NCBI GenBank assembly: GCA_015680685.1
Contig: MNCI01010113.1
Coordinates: forward strand, 1 to 39,075
DNA from: Gnetum montanum
Taxonomy: Eukaryota > Streptophyta > Gnetopsida > Gnetales > Gnetaceae
Direction: 5' to 3'
Length of the DNA: 39,075 nucleotides
Shown here: positions 22,763 to 34,571 of the stretch, one piece after another
How the letters are laid out: each line of letters starts with the position of its first letter
Position numbering within the stretch: position 1 is the first letter of the stretch
Notes under the pieces: model-generated
Databases searched by the model: none
Seen by the model: only the letters and a program-made list of their open reading frames with translations
Told to the model about the DNA's origin: nothing
Position numbers and translations under genes: made by a program

Positions 22763-22787
22763 GCACCTGACAAACCACGATTCATCA

Positions 22788-24806
22788 TACACCCACAACT
22801 GAATAACAACTCATCCTTGAGTTAAACGAAATGAGAACAAGTCCAATTGATTACACAGTGCATAGGTATGGGATTATTGACTAACTAGGAATTATTCATG
22901 TCATAGTGTGGGATTGAAAAAAACAAAATTGGGACACAAACACAGAATTACAAAATTTATTGGAACTCATGTGGTTCCCAATGGTGGCTCCTCCATGGGT
23001 GCCTTTCACTATCCTACGCTCCAGGCTTCTGATATTGATACCATTGAAGAAGCGCTTGACATTTCTTCTCTTCTATCCAAGGATTATGAGCCATCCACGT
23101 TAATGTTCCAATGTGTGATGGAGTCAGCACTCCTCATGGACATGGCAATTGCAGGAATACTTGATTGGCCTTGACATGCCATGCCGCAAATAACTGTCAT
23201 TCCTCTTCATAGGCTTGGGTCTTAAGCTCTCCAATTTTTCTTGGCTAGATTGTGTAATGACAGGGGTTCCCTAATAGATGCTAAATTATTGTGCCTCCTG
23301 CTTTGCATGTTCTGCATGAGGTCCTTGGCCTCTGCCTCCTAATGGGTGTTCAGTTGCACCTTGAGAAGGTCCTCCTTGTTGTCCTTTTTTAGGGACCATT
23401 TCTAATCACACAAAGATCAATTATTAGTAAGGTTATTAAAAGAAGTTCAATTATTTCATACCTTACTCATTACCTTTAATAAATGTTAAATTATTTACTT
23501 AGTGTGATTTTAGAGTTAGAATTTTTTTCAAGAAAGTTGCCCTAAAAGTTTAATGTCGGGCCTGATTTGTTTATGTGACACATAAAAGGACATGTAATGA
23601 TTTTGAGGAATGTTTGATAAAATGATGACAAGGGAAAGAATATATTTGGCAATGAAGTACTTGGAGGGTATAAAATAATGTGGTGGTGTGCAACAAGTAC
23701 AAATTACAAAAGTCACGCAAGTGGGTCCTACCCAAAGCAGGTTTCCACCTATCATGCCCTTATGTAACTATACCCAAAAATGTTCGTAGGCATTAAAAGG
23801 TTTAAATGTAATCCCCACCAGTTGCACAAAACACACACATGTAGATACCACAATGATGAGATATGAATTCAATGCTACACAAGACACAAGTCACAAATAC
23901 ATGAACAATGAGATGAGGCAAATTGTAGAAGGGATTGTAGAGATTGGGACATAAGGTAACTAACCTAGGACACAATGAATCTTGAGTGTAGGATGTGATT
24001 AATGTGTCATTAGCCCTTTGCTCCAAAATCACGACCAAGTCCATTCCTTTGATCAGTGACATCGCATTACTTCATCCAATGATGGACAACCATAAGAGCA
24101 TCAAGACAACAAGGCATACGATCACTTGCCATTTTGTTCAAGGGAGGAGTGATTTGGAATTTCTTTGTGGCACATTTTTTTTGTCTAGCTACTTTGGCAC
24201 ACTTTCTCTTCTTCTTTTTTCTCCCTTTTTTTGATGTGTAATCTAGAGAAGCCACCTACCTTCAAGCATGGATGCATGTCTTTCCAGTGGGACCCCCTAG
24301 AATAGCATTGGGTTTCTTTATTGAGTGCCTTTATTACTCTTACTCCCATTTTTTGTTAGATCTACAAGGATCTTAGTACAAGTAGGCTGCATGATAACTC
24401 TTACAAATGTCACCAAAGAGAATCCACAAGTCCCCTTGATGTCACCCCCTAGTCATTCCTACTTAGTCCATCCTTCTTCACTCTAGGCATAATGAGCAAA
24501 AAATTACTTTAAGTTTTAACGATGTCAAGAATATCATCATACCTAGAGTAGAACCTCTTATTAATAGAATGGGTGAGTGGATGTTGTGGGCTCGCTGTCC
24601 AAATAATTAGTTACTCGAGACTTGATAGCAAAGAACAACACCTCAACCAACAAGTCACATGAGTGCTTTATTCATAGATGAGATTACTCATAAAAAGATA
24701 GAAAAAAAATAAAACAATAAATAAATAAAAGGATGAAATAACAAATTGAAAGATGAAAAACTAGAAAACAAAAAATTGTAAAATTAAAGAAAAGGAAAAA
24801 CATTTA
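22788..24806 (-). other. Element B 3' internal spacer
   Basis: About 2 kb between the end of gag and the 3' LTR. On the element's strand it starts with a T-rich block like those after pol in A, C and D. No pol domain is readable. An 88-codon ORF on the opposite strand at 22908-23174 has no family that I recognise and may be chance. Confidence 0.6.
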
Positions 24807-26660
24807 TTAAATTTGTTTGTTAGAATGGAGGATATCCCCCATAACTACATAACTGAGCATGGCTAGAATTAATAAATGGAAGGTTAGGATCCATGCATGT
24901 TGGAAATATTGGGCCTTGGTCATACCCAAACCATTGGGTGGATTTTGATGTGGTGGTTGGAATGTACACAAATTGGGGTTCACACACTTGATTAATGTTG
25001 ACATAGTGGGGTAAGTTATAAGATGTGGTTAATTGATAAGGAGTTGGCCTACTATGGCATATGTGACCGTAAGATGGTATGCAAGGATCGATATGTCTCC
25101 CTACGTGGCTATATTCATTGGGCTGCCTAGTAGTTGGAGTATTGAGTGATGGCCCTATTAAGATAATACGAGGCATTGTATTTGAGGAGAAAGATGCACC
25201 ATAGTGTTGAACTTGTGTTGATTTGGAGGATGCAGTGGTCTCGGAACCATGCTATCTCTTTCTTTGATCATGCCTAAAGAAAGGAAACTTTTGACATTGT
25301 GGAGGACCTCCACTGCTATTGACCGTAGCAACACAAGTAATGTTCATGGGTTGGTGTTGTGGTGCAAAACCCTTGGATACAATTGGTGGCAATGTAGAAG
25401 GAGGTGAAGGATGAGAATATTGAGGGTGAGGAGAAGTGTAAGGCACATGAGGTGGTGATCGTGTTGGATCGAAGATGGGTTGAAGTATTTAGGAGAATGA
25501 TAACAATGTAACGAGATAGAGGATGTTAACCCAGTTGGGGAAACAGGATGTTGAACCTGATAAGCGCTTGGGTTCAGATGATATGAAGGGTGTAACTAGT
25601 TTAAGGGTGGCCTCCCCCACGACTAGGATTTTTGCCACTGTGATTGAACACAGTATTTTTGTACGAACTCTAGATGTAACATTCTTCCCCAATACTCATG
25701 CAAATGTGACAAGATTGGGCATTGACATTTGGGGTGATCATACAGGAAAACATTACATTGATACATATGATTAGCAGTTGAGTTCTTATTCTCTTCAATC
25801 CTTCTTTCTGATTGTCTAAGGGTGTTCTATCCTACTTCTTGATTCGTCATGGTTCTACCTCTAATAGTGTTGGTATATTCTCCACATTTTTCATGCATCC
25901 ATTCTGTCATCTTATTGATCTTTGCCTCAATTTCATCTAGTGATTGTAGTATTGGCAAAGATGATTCCACCTCCTTGAGGTGAGTTGATTTTTCATCTTC
26001 CTGGTTATGGATCTTTGTTAAATTGAGATTTTGGTCTTTTTGAGATTTTTCAACATTCTCCCATTTAGCCATCTCTCCTTCTTTTTCTACCTGCTTAATA
26101 AGCTCTTGGAATTGGTGGGTCCATAGTTCTTATAGTTGACCTAGGGCATACATCCCTAGGGTTTCCCTTGTTTCATTACGTAGCCCATCCATGATGTGAT
26201 ACATTAGCCTTTTCTTGGAGAATCCATGGCCTAGGCAATTGTTTAATAATGAATAGTATCTTTCTAAGGCCATGTCCAAGGGTTCATGTCGTCCCTGTTT
26301 CCATTCTTGGATTTGTCTCCTCAAGGCTGACACTCTTGCATAGGTTTGATATCTTTCATTAAATAGTTCCATCATTGTCAGGCAATGTCGAATTGATTTT
26401 GGTTTTAAAGACCTATACCATACTTTTGCTTGGTCAACAAGTATTAGAGGAAAGAGCTTAAGTTTTTGCCACCCATTATCAATATTGTTCCATACACAAG
26501 CATCATGGAAGGCTTGTAAATGATGTTGTGGGTCTAAATCATAGCCTCCTAAGAACTTGGGAAAGTTGTTTAAATCAAGCTTGGGTAGACAACTTTCCTT
26601 ACAATGCCTGCAAGATATTCAAATAGCCTCTTATATATGCATTAGGCTCTTNCTTTGTAA
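24807..26660 (-). pseudogene. Element B gag (N-terminally deleted, broken)
   Basis: Reading on the minus strand from about 26640, the gag core is open without an ATG until 26375: KLDLNNFPKF, GGYDLDPQHHLQAFHDAC, GWQKLKLFP and VWYRSLKPKSIRH. It runs on to RVSALRRQIQEWKQGRHEPLD at 26130-26375. A Lys/Glu-rich segment follows (25827-26072), then frameshifted Pro-rich pieces (25252-25446). The Arg/Ser/His-rich N-terminal region of C and D gag (about 170 residues in C) is absent, because the core begins only about 100 bp after the PBS. The last open piece, 25176-24820, is rich in Pro, Tyr and His and has no counterpart that I can see in C or D. No protease follows. Confidence 0.82.
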
Positions 26661-26741
26661 TTACTTTCTTTGAAAGATATATCGTCAAGGATTTATCACA
26701 ATGATCTTAGATGATGTAACTAATCTAAATAACTAGCATTG

Positions 26742-26759
26742 TCCCTAGCAATGGTGCCA
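26742..26759 (-). other. Element B primer binding site (tRNA-Asp, mutated)
   Basis: On the minus strand TGGCACCATTGCTAGGGA, one base from the LTR end. It matches the 3' end of tRNA-Asp (as in D) except at four positions, all transitions. Confidence 0.9.
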
Positions 26760-26760
26760 A

Positions 26761-27737
26761 TGATGAGTGGTGAGGTACCCCTACACTCAACCATATGAAT
26801 ACAAGCGTTCATGCACGATTTGGTCGAACTCCGTAGACGAGCTAGTTGTGGTATCTAGATAATTACACATTGATCACAGTTCACTGTCCTCCCACCTAGA
26901 CTAGTATTTTCTTTGTCACATATGGTTTAGTCCAAAGTGAGGTGTATGATGTGGTCCTAAGCTAGTGCTACTCCTAAAGTCAATGGAAAATAACTTTGTT
27001 TTAAGCTCATAGGGAAAGGGTCAAGAGAGTCTAAGCTAGCCTAAGTGCGATGAGCATCCATCCCTTAATCATCCGTACACATCTTGGACCTCATGTACTA
27101 CTACTAGGATTACCAAGCACATGTCCTAAGTACACTACTGGGATACCAAGTAGTCACACTTAAATGCTCATGATTAAGTTGTACTCATTCCGCATTAACA
27201 GCATGAAATGTAAATGTCAAGAAAATAAATATTAACTAAAGAAAACAGTAAATGACAATTAAAGTAATTAAGAGTTAAGTGGATGTTTCAATGATGAAGT
27301 AATCTTGATCTCTATTGCCAGTCATGTGCACGTCCAAGTACGTCACACTCGAATAAAGGTGTCGTACAATTACAATCATCACACTACAGGCATGCACTGG
27401 GGGAAGGGGTTGAGAGGAAAAAATGAACAAAAATAATCTACTTCTATGACCTACTGAGCCCCNNNNNNNNNNNNNNNNNCCCCCCCCCAACCTTCCTGTG
27501 TGCCTAAATGTGGTATTTATAGGCTTACACAGGAACCACGATATCATGTATTTGATACCATTACCCAGGCCACGATATCGTGTATTTGATACCATTACCC
27601 AGGCCACAATATCGCATACCTGATATCAAGGGTCCGATATCGAGGGTCCAATGTCAAGGGTCTGATGTCAAGGGTCCAATGTCAAGGGTCTGATGTCAAG
27701 GATCCAATATCAGCACCTGACAAGCCATGATTCATCA
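26761..27737 (-). repeat. Element B 5' LTR
   Basis: 977 bp. On the minus strand it begins TGATGAATCATGG and ends ACTCATCA. The TATA box is at 27521-27514. It contains a sequencing gap (N at about 27463-27479) next to a C run. U3 contains GATATC palindromes and 14-bp tandem repeats. Confidence 0.92.
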
Positions 27738-27742
27738 ATAAG
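27738..27742. repeat. Target-site duplication of element B, right
   Basis: ATAAG, identical to 21825-21829. Confidence 0.88.
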
Positions 27743-28500
27743 ATAGGTTGTATTGATGAGCATGCGTTGATGTAACCTTATCAATGCATAATTACATATG
27801 TTGACGTTGATGTAGGTAAAGCCTATATAAATGTAGTCTCCACCCACATATATGACATCCTAGATTCATGGTCTAACAAAGCTCTTGTAGTTTAGTTTCT
27901 CCAAATTTAGAATATTTTCTCTCCAAGTGCTCATAGTGTGAATTAAAGAGATCGTACAATGCTTTATTTGAACACCATGTACCTAAATGCATTGGCATGA
28001 ATGGCTATAAAGTTGAGATTTCTTACATTCATTACTTGGATTAGATTACTTTTTCCTATGTACACTTTAATTTTAATATAATTTACATTTACAGTTTTAA
28101 TTAGTTAATACACTTAACCATAAATACATAAGTACGATCACTTCAAGCATGACATATTGTGCTTGGTAATCCTAGTAGCGTTAGTGCTTGATTTTCCTAG
28201 TAGCATAATACTTGGTAACCTAGTAGCATTCATATGAGTTCGGGATGGGTACAAAAAGTGGAAATGGTTATTTCCATCATGATAGTTAGGCCTAGATTAG
28301 ATAAGTAGTATATAGTTAATTATTAAATGTTTATTTATCTATTTGGTTGTTAGGATAAAGAAAATATATAAAAACACTTATAAAAAATAAACATCATATG
28401 CCTTAACTCATATTTAACCATACGTAATGATAACACAAGTGTTGGTTGAGAAGATAATGATCATACAACCCCTTGCTTCATAGTTTAAGACTAAGGTGGC
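27743..28500 (+). repeat. Element A 3' LTR, continued and then interrupted by C
   Basis: Continues the LTR begun at 21813. It contains a TATA box (TATATAAA at 27834), then R-U5-like sequence with AAGTACGATCACTTC (as in C and D) and three copies of a CTTGGTAATCCTAGTAGC-like motif at about 28162-28225. The expected end ACTCATCA is missing: at 28501 element C begins. The remainder should lie beyond the window. Confidence 0.82.
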
Positions 28501-29377
28501 TGATGAGTCATGATTTGCCTAGCCCTGATATCAGATATCCGATATCGAAGCCAGGATATCGAATACCCGATATCGAGCCCCTAAATGCGTTATCGAATAT
28601 TTGATATTGAGGGGTATGGACTAGCTTATAAATATAGCATTTGGGTACATGGTTTGGGTAATAGTTTTACATTATTTTTTCATAGTTTTGTCAATAGAGT
28701 AGCTAAACTCTTGCAGTTTTATTCCGTATCTTACAAAATAGTCAATGAGTGCCCATAGAGTGGATCTAAGTTAGTTGTATGGAGTCTTATTCAAGTGGCA
28801 ATGTACTTGGACATATTCCATGAACGATAATAAGATCGAGATTGATTCTTATTCATTGCAACATTTTGACTTAGATTAGATTTACTTTCCATGCAATTTA
28901 CTTTTCATGTACTTAGTTAATAGTTACATTTTAATGCATGCTAATTACTTAAGCACATAAGTACCATCACTTCGATCATGTATATGAATCTTGGTAATCC
29001 CAGCAACGCTTAACGTTTGATAACCCAGCAATGTTATATGTGTTCAAGATATGCATGGGAAGTGGGATTGGATACTTATGTTAAGGTAGTTGATTATTAA
29101 TTAGCAATTAAATTAGTTTAATTGATTATAAATTGAGTTTCAACCTATTGTTAATCATAGAACAATAAAATATAAAATAATAAAAATCATATGCCTCACT
29201 CTAGACTAAACCATACGTGACAAAGCTACCACTAGTCCATGTGGAAAAATAGAAAACTACGATCAAGGCATAGCGATCTAGATGCCACAACTAGTCCCAT
29301 CCATAAAATTTAACTAGATCATGCATGAACACTTGTGATTCATATAGTTTGGCATAGGGGTACCTCACCACTCATCA
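28501..29377 (+). repeat. Element C 5' LTR
   Basis: 877 bp from TGATGAGTCATG to ACTCATCA. TATAAATA lies at 28627-28634. U3 carries six or more GATATC-type motifs between 28528 and 28610. The R-U5 part contains GGTAATCCCAGCAACGC and a second partial copy. Confidence 0.92.
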
Positions 29378-29378
29378 T

Positions 29379-29396
29379 TGGCATCGTTGCTAGGGA
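29379..29396 (+). other. Element C primer binding site (tRNA-Asp, mutated)
   Basis: TGGCATCGTTGCTAGGGA, one base after the LTR. It differs from the perfect site of D by four transitions. Confidence 0.9.
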
Positions 29397-29509
29397 TGGT
29401 GCTAGTTATCTAGATTAGTTATATTATACAAAATCACTATAAACGTATTAACGATCTATCTCTTAGAAAACATTAATATTTTAAATCACACGCATTATTA
29501 GACAAAACC

Positions 29510-31600
29510 ATGTCTTTTTCACACAAGACCAATAATGCATTGTATGATGAGAACACTCATAAGAGAAATGATAGGATATATACTAAGGAAAATTGGAGTG
29601 AACAACCTCAAATAAGGGTTTCCTATGCTCATTTAGACCCTTACTTCACTCAAAGACTACATTCAACTGGTGCATACAATTGTAGAGGAGATGGAGTAAG
29701 TCCTAGATCAAGGAGGCCCTCAAGGCCTAGGACCTCCTCTAAACCTAGACAAGATAAATCAAAGGATCATGGGGAGAACTATAGAAGCCATGGTGATTCT
29801 CCCAGTTCCTCATATTCCTGTTCCTCTTCAATGTCTAGTTCTAATGAAGATGAACATAGGTATAGAGATAGAGCTCCACTATGGGGTCAAGACAAAGATA
29901 GAAATCGAACCCAAGGGCAAAATCAAAGACATCACCATGAGCATAGACAAGGTCATCACAATCAAATGAATAGAAATAGAAACTTTTATCACAACATGTC
30001 TGATAACGATGAACCCTTGTTGGCCACTACGAGACTAATGCAAATCATGAAGGCAGTTAAGATGCCTCATAGGCATCACAAGGATAGTTGCTTACCTAGG
30101 CTTGATACAAATAATATTCCTAAATTTGCAGGAGGCTACAATTCAGATCCACAACATCATCTACAAATCTTCCATGATGCCTATGCCTCGTACAACATTG
30201 AAAGTGGGTGGCAAAAGCTTAAGATCTTTCCTAGGACATTAATCAATAGAGTCAAAGTGTGGTATCAATCATTGAAACCAAATTCAATCCAACGGTGGTT
30301 CACAATGTTGGAACTTTTCAATTAAAAATACCAAACCTATGCAAGGGTGTCCAACTTGAGGAGACAAATCCAAGAGTGGAAGCAAGAAAATCATGAACCC
30401 TTAGATGTGGCCTTGGATAGATACTCTTCGCTACTACATAGATGTCTTGGCCCTGATTTCTTTGAGGAAAGGCAACTTTTCCACAACATCGATGGACTTC
30501 ATAATGAAACAAGGGAGACACTTTGGATATATGCTTCAGGTCAATTATATGAGCTATGAACCCATCAAATCTAAGAGTTGATCAAGTGTGTGGGAAAAGA
30601 AGAAGGAGAGCTATGCAAATGGGAGAATGTTGAGGAAAACAATTGGGACCTAACTCTTTAAAAGAAAAGGATTCATATCTATGATGAGGAAAAGGAGGTA
30701 GCTCTCAATGAGATGATTTCACAACGAACCTTGCCAATACAAAACTTTCTTGTTGAGCTTGAAGCAAAGTTGGATAAGATGTCAAAATTGATGAATGAGA
30801 AACTTAAAACATGTGTAGAAATCATAGAGGAGAGAGTGACACAAAGCAAATCAAGTGATCACAACAAGAGGAGGAAAAAAAACCAAGAAATAGCTAGGAA
30901 CACTATCGGCAAATAGAAAACATGGCTGAAGAAAGTGAGGCTATAGACTTAACCACAAATGAAGATAATGGATGTGACATTTGCATATATGACCATTCAA
31001 AGGGCCATTGACTAATCTTGTTGCATTTACATAAGAGCTGGGTAGGGGCATTAAATCCAAAGTTTGTATAGAAGTACATGTCTAGGATATTTTCTCTTTT
31101 GCACAGTAATTTTAGACAACCCCAAAACCAATTGTACTATCCTAGGGGGACTTATTACTAGCCTCAACACTAACATCAACTGTAGTGGCAACAACCATAG
31201 TCGTAGGGGAGGCCACCACAAAACTAGCCCTATCCTTCCTACCAACCAAACCCACATGGATATTATGTTCAACACCTTATTTCACCAACTATTTTTACTT
31301 CCTCTACTTCAAATCACTACTACCACTCTCCCAAATATCATTATCCTGCAACATCTTATATGAGATCACCACCTCATACCTCTCATCCTACATCATATCC
31401 TCAATATTTTCATACTCACCTTCACCATCTGTTACCTCCAATAACACAGGAAGATTTAACATCACAACATCAACGAGAGAATGCCAGTTATGCTGCGAAC
31501 ATACATGTAGATGATAACGCTAGTAGATCTCATCTACAACGTTGGAAGCATCCCTTCTAGAGGAAAGGTTATAAGTCGAGGCAAAACACTCATAGACCTA
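29510..31600 (+). pseudogene. Element C gag (broken)
   Basis: Starts at ATG 29510, 113 bp after the PBS, and is open for 271 codons to a TAA at 30323. The first 170 residues are basic and rich in Ser, Arg, His, Asp and Asn (for example PRSRRPSRPRTSSKPRQ), followed by DNDEPLLATTRLM and the gag core FAGGYNSDPQHHLQIFHDAY and VKVWYQSLKPNSI. After the stop the same frame continues with YQTYARVSNLRRQIQEWKQ (30347-30559) and a Lys/Glu-rich segment (30713-30916). A CDICIYDHSKGH motif follows near 30970, then a Pro-rich region with frameshifts. No CCHC zinc knuckle is seen. The protease segment that follows gag in D is absent. Confidence 0.88.
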
Positions 31601-34000
31601 ATACGTCACCTAAACTAGCACAAGGCCAATCTGATGCAACAACCTTCTTCACAAAAATGATATCTCCTAATCATACATAGAAGCCAACAACCATCACCAC
31701 TCCAACACAAGACATAAACAATAAACCTATCCTTGTGGAGAGACAAAAGAATCCATGCATCATCAATAATGATAAAGGGTCTGAGCTGGAAGTTCAAAAT
31801 ATTAACACAACTTCTATACTGGCCCAACATAAAGTTTAGGAGCAAGTGTGTGAGCAAAAGCTAGTCTATGCAGTAGCCACTAAACCAGAAGACACCCAAT
31901 GGCTTGAAAATGAGAATATAAAACTATTTCAAAGATACATGAAAGTAACTAATTTGCTTATCGATTTTGGAATTTTTTGATTTTTCATATGTTTTCCATT
32001 TCTTTATATTTTTCTCTTTTCTTGAGTCATTATCTTTATGTTTTATGCATGTATTTTATGATTGTATTAATAAAATTTCCAAGTCATGATGCAGAAGTCA
32101 ATGCTATGTGTTGGGTTTTTTGTGCTATGTTAAGTAAGTAATTGTGTAAAGCAGTGAGACCACTTCATCCATCCCTCTAGTTCTTTGAATAAAAGGCCTT
32201 TTTCATGGAAACAATTTAGTTTTCTAATATGAAACTAAAATTAATCAATAATCATTGTACCTTGAAGAAAGAGGGAATGACCAAGTAAGAATGGAAAAGG
32301 GTGTGACCTCAAGAGGACTTGTTGGGTTTTCTTCTTGACTTCCTTCATGTGGTTTATGACTCCTCTCGGAATGTATCATCACTCCCCCGTTGACCAATAA
32401 AAAGGAAGCTCTGTCTTTGCATGGTGTGGTTCCCATCCAAGAAAACAAAACAAAAGCCACAAAAAAAAGGAAAAAGACAAAAAATAATAATAAACAATGA
32501 TGGAAATTCAAAGAACATCCCTTAGACACAATAATGGGCTACAAGCACTAGTTATGGGGCTAGAAAGACATGTTACCCATGCCTAAAGGCACCCCTCTAA
32601 CTAAGGCTCTTCTTTCATTCTTCTCTTTTCTTCTCTTTTTGGAGTGATGATTGTTCTTTAAGGTGGTTTTGGACTCATGGTGGTTGGCAGGATGAAACAC
32701 ATCAATGCTAGGTTAGTATTCATGGTATGGACTTGATCTGAACTTGGATGGATAGGTATGTTGATCATTTTAATCACACTTGTCACAAAAACCTATTGTG
32801 GACGTGGTCAAGTACCTTACATCCCAATCTCTGCAATCCCTTCTCATTCCATTATTCAGCTCACTGCTGCATGCAATTATGAGCCTTTTGATTTTGTGTA
32901 GTATAGTGCAACATCCTAACCATGGTAGTTGTGTGTTATTTGGAACAAAGGCATGGTCTACATTTAAATTCTAGGGTGTCCATGGACATCTATAGAAGCA
33001 ATTATGCAAGGGAATTATGGCAAGAACCTACTTTGGGAAGGACCCACTTACATAACTTTTGTTGATCATGGCTTTGAACTAACCTTCACATTTTCCAGAA
33101 CATCAATGATGGTTTCTCTAAATTTATCCATGATTTTGGGACTACTTCTCATATGTTTCATTAATTTTTTCTACTTTTCTATTTCCATATCCATTAATAT
33201 TTCTTAGCCATCTTCTGAATTAAACCTTTGGTTTCAATTATTCAAAAATGTATGTGCTTCCAGAGTTCTGCTTATTAGTCATGGGGGCTAAGGATGCCTG
33301 CTTTAAAATTTTCCAACATGCTATTTTTGAACATCATGGTAACTAATAGTAATTGATCAAAATAATGTGAAAAGCTTGATGATTTTAGTTACCTCATAGC
33401 CTTGGGCATAGTATTTTGTAATCACCTTGTGCTTAAAAGAAAACTAAGGGATCCAAAAAGGGTTAATTATTAAGGAAAATTTACCACAACTAATGTTGAT
33501 CCTTTGGTAATTGTAGGTGATACTAAAAGAAACACCTAAGGAAGAAGGCCTTTTGCCAAGCACAAAAAAAAAAGCCAAGAGAGGGACAACAAAGGATATG
33601 ACCATGGGCAAACTATAACACATATAAGATAGTAGCTCAAAATTCATCCATGGGGAGATGAGAAGAAATTTCAATCCATCATTCAAGAATGTTCTGCATA
33701 ACCAGAAAAGCATCAACATAACAATCAAGGTTAAAAGTTTGCCACCACTAGTGAGAACAAGAAGAATCATCTTCGGTGGATTTTTAAAAACCTCTGCAAA
33801 TTTTGTAATCTTCAATGTCTATCTAGTCTTTTTGTTACTATGTCATTTTGTATGCATCCACTTGAATAAAATTTTGTAATGTGGCACTTAGAGCTAGTCA
33901 GTAGTTTGCATATCAGTTAATAATCTCATACATTCTCAATATTTTGTAGGGAACTTGTCCCTCATTTTGTTTAAATTGAGGACAAGTTTTCATTCAGTCG
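31601..34000 (+). other. Element C internal spacer
   Basis: No pol sequence. The T-rich block at about 31975-32060 and the segment at 32515-32645 match the post-pol spacer of A. The last 40 bp (TTGAGGACAAGTTTTCATTC then AGTCGTGG) match the end of A just before its 3' LTR. Minus-strand ORFs of 94 and 123 codons here look like chance. Confidence 0.75.
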
Positions 34001-34008
34001 TGGGGGTA
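34001..34008 (+). other. Element C polypurine tract
   Basis: TGGGGGTA directly before the LTR start at 34009. In LTR retrotransposons this tract primes plus-strand DNA synthesis. Confidence 0.75.
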
Positions 34009-34571
34009 TGGTGAGTCATGATTTGCCTATCTCTGATATCAAATACTCAATATCGAGCCCCTGGATGCATTATCAGATATTCAATATTGGGGGGTATGGG
34101 CTAGTCTATAAATATATCGCTTGGGTGCATAGTTTGGGCAATAGTTTTGCATTAGTTTTTCATAACTTTGTCAATAGGGTAGCTGAACTCTTGTAGTTTT
34201 ATTCCTTAATCCTACAAAATAGTCAATGAGTATCCACAGAGTGGATCTAAGTTAGTTGTATGGAGTCTTGTTCGAGTGGTAATGTACATGGACATATTCC
34301 ATGAATGGCAATAAGATCAAGATTGATTCTTATTCATTGTAGCACTTTGACTTAGATTAGATTTACTTTCCATGCAATTCACTTTTCATGTACTTAGTTA
34401 ATATTTACATTTTAATGCATGTTAATTAATTAAGCACATAAGTACAATCACTTTGAGCATGCGTATGACTCTTGGTAATCCCAGCAACGCTTAACGTTTG
34501 ATAATCCAACAGCGTTATATGTGTTCAAGATATGCATGGGAAGTGGGATCGGATACTTATGTTAAGGTAGT
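34009..34571 (+). repeat. Element C 3' LTR, first part
   Basis: Begins TGGTGAGTCATG and follows the 5' LTR closely, with TATAAATA at 34107-34114, up to TTAAGGTAGT, where the 5' copy continues TGATTATT but this copy switches to the LTR of D. It is about 40 bp shorter in U3 than the 5' copy, as one GATATCG-bearing block is missing. Confidence 0.88.

Larger units (their letters stand above)
21830..22787 (-). repeat. Element B 3' LTR
   Basis: 958 bp, aligning along its length with 26761-27737. The minus-strand TATA box is at 22591-22584 (TATAAATA). Just downstream of it on the minus strand is a run of about 48 G (C on the plus strand, 22534-22581), followed by R-U5 sequence with the repeated TTGGTAATCCCA-like motif. 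The U3 holds 14-bp tandem repeats. A purine-rich tract (minus strand GTTGTGGGTGTA) adjoins at 22788. Confidence 0.92.
21830..27737 (-). mobile_element. Element B: gag-only LTR retrotransposon, complete with both LTRs
   Basis: A 5908-bp minus-strand insertion in the 3' LTR of A. Both ends carry TGATGA/TCATCA, and the flanks are ATAAG at 21825-21829 and again at 27738-27742, the 5-bp duplication expected of an LTR retrotransposon. It has a 5' LTR, a mutated tRNA-Asp PBS, an N-terminally shortened gag, a long spacer, a purine-rich tract and a 3' LTR. No protease, RT, RNase H or integrase sequence is recognisable. The two LTRs differ at about one site in ten over the first 235 bp by hand count, so the insertion is old. 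Confidence 0.93.
28501..34571 (+). mobile_element. Element C: gag-only LTR retrotransposon, 3' LTR interrupted by D
   Basis: 5' LTR 28501-29377, PBS 29379-29396, gag 29510 to about 31600, a non-coding spacer to 34000, a polypurine tract at 34001-34008, and a 3' LTR from 34009 that breaks off at about 34571 where D begins. No protease, RT, RNase H or integrase is recognisable in the 2.4 kb after gag, so C could not have moved without help. Its target-site duplication cannot be checked because its right end lies outside the window. Confidence 0.92.

Noticed and set aside
32245-32529. 94-codon minus-strand ORF in element C spacer
   Set aside because: Low-complexity composition, no recognisable domain, and its region is shared non-coding spacer with element A.
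33444-33815. 123-codon minus-strand ORF in element C spacer
   Set aside because: No recognisable domain, antisense to the element and not visible in the matching part of A. I treat it as chance.
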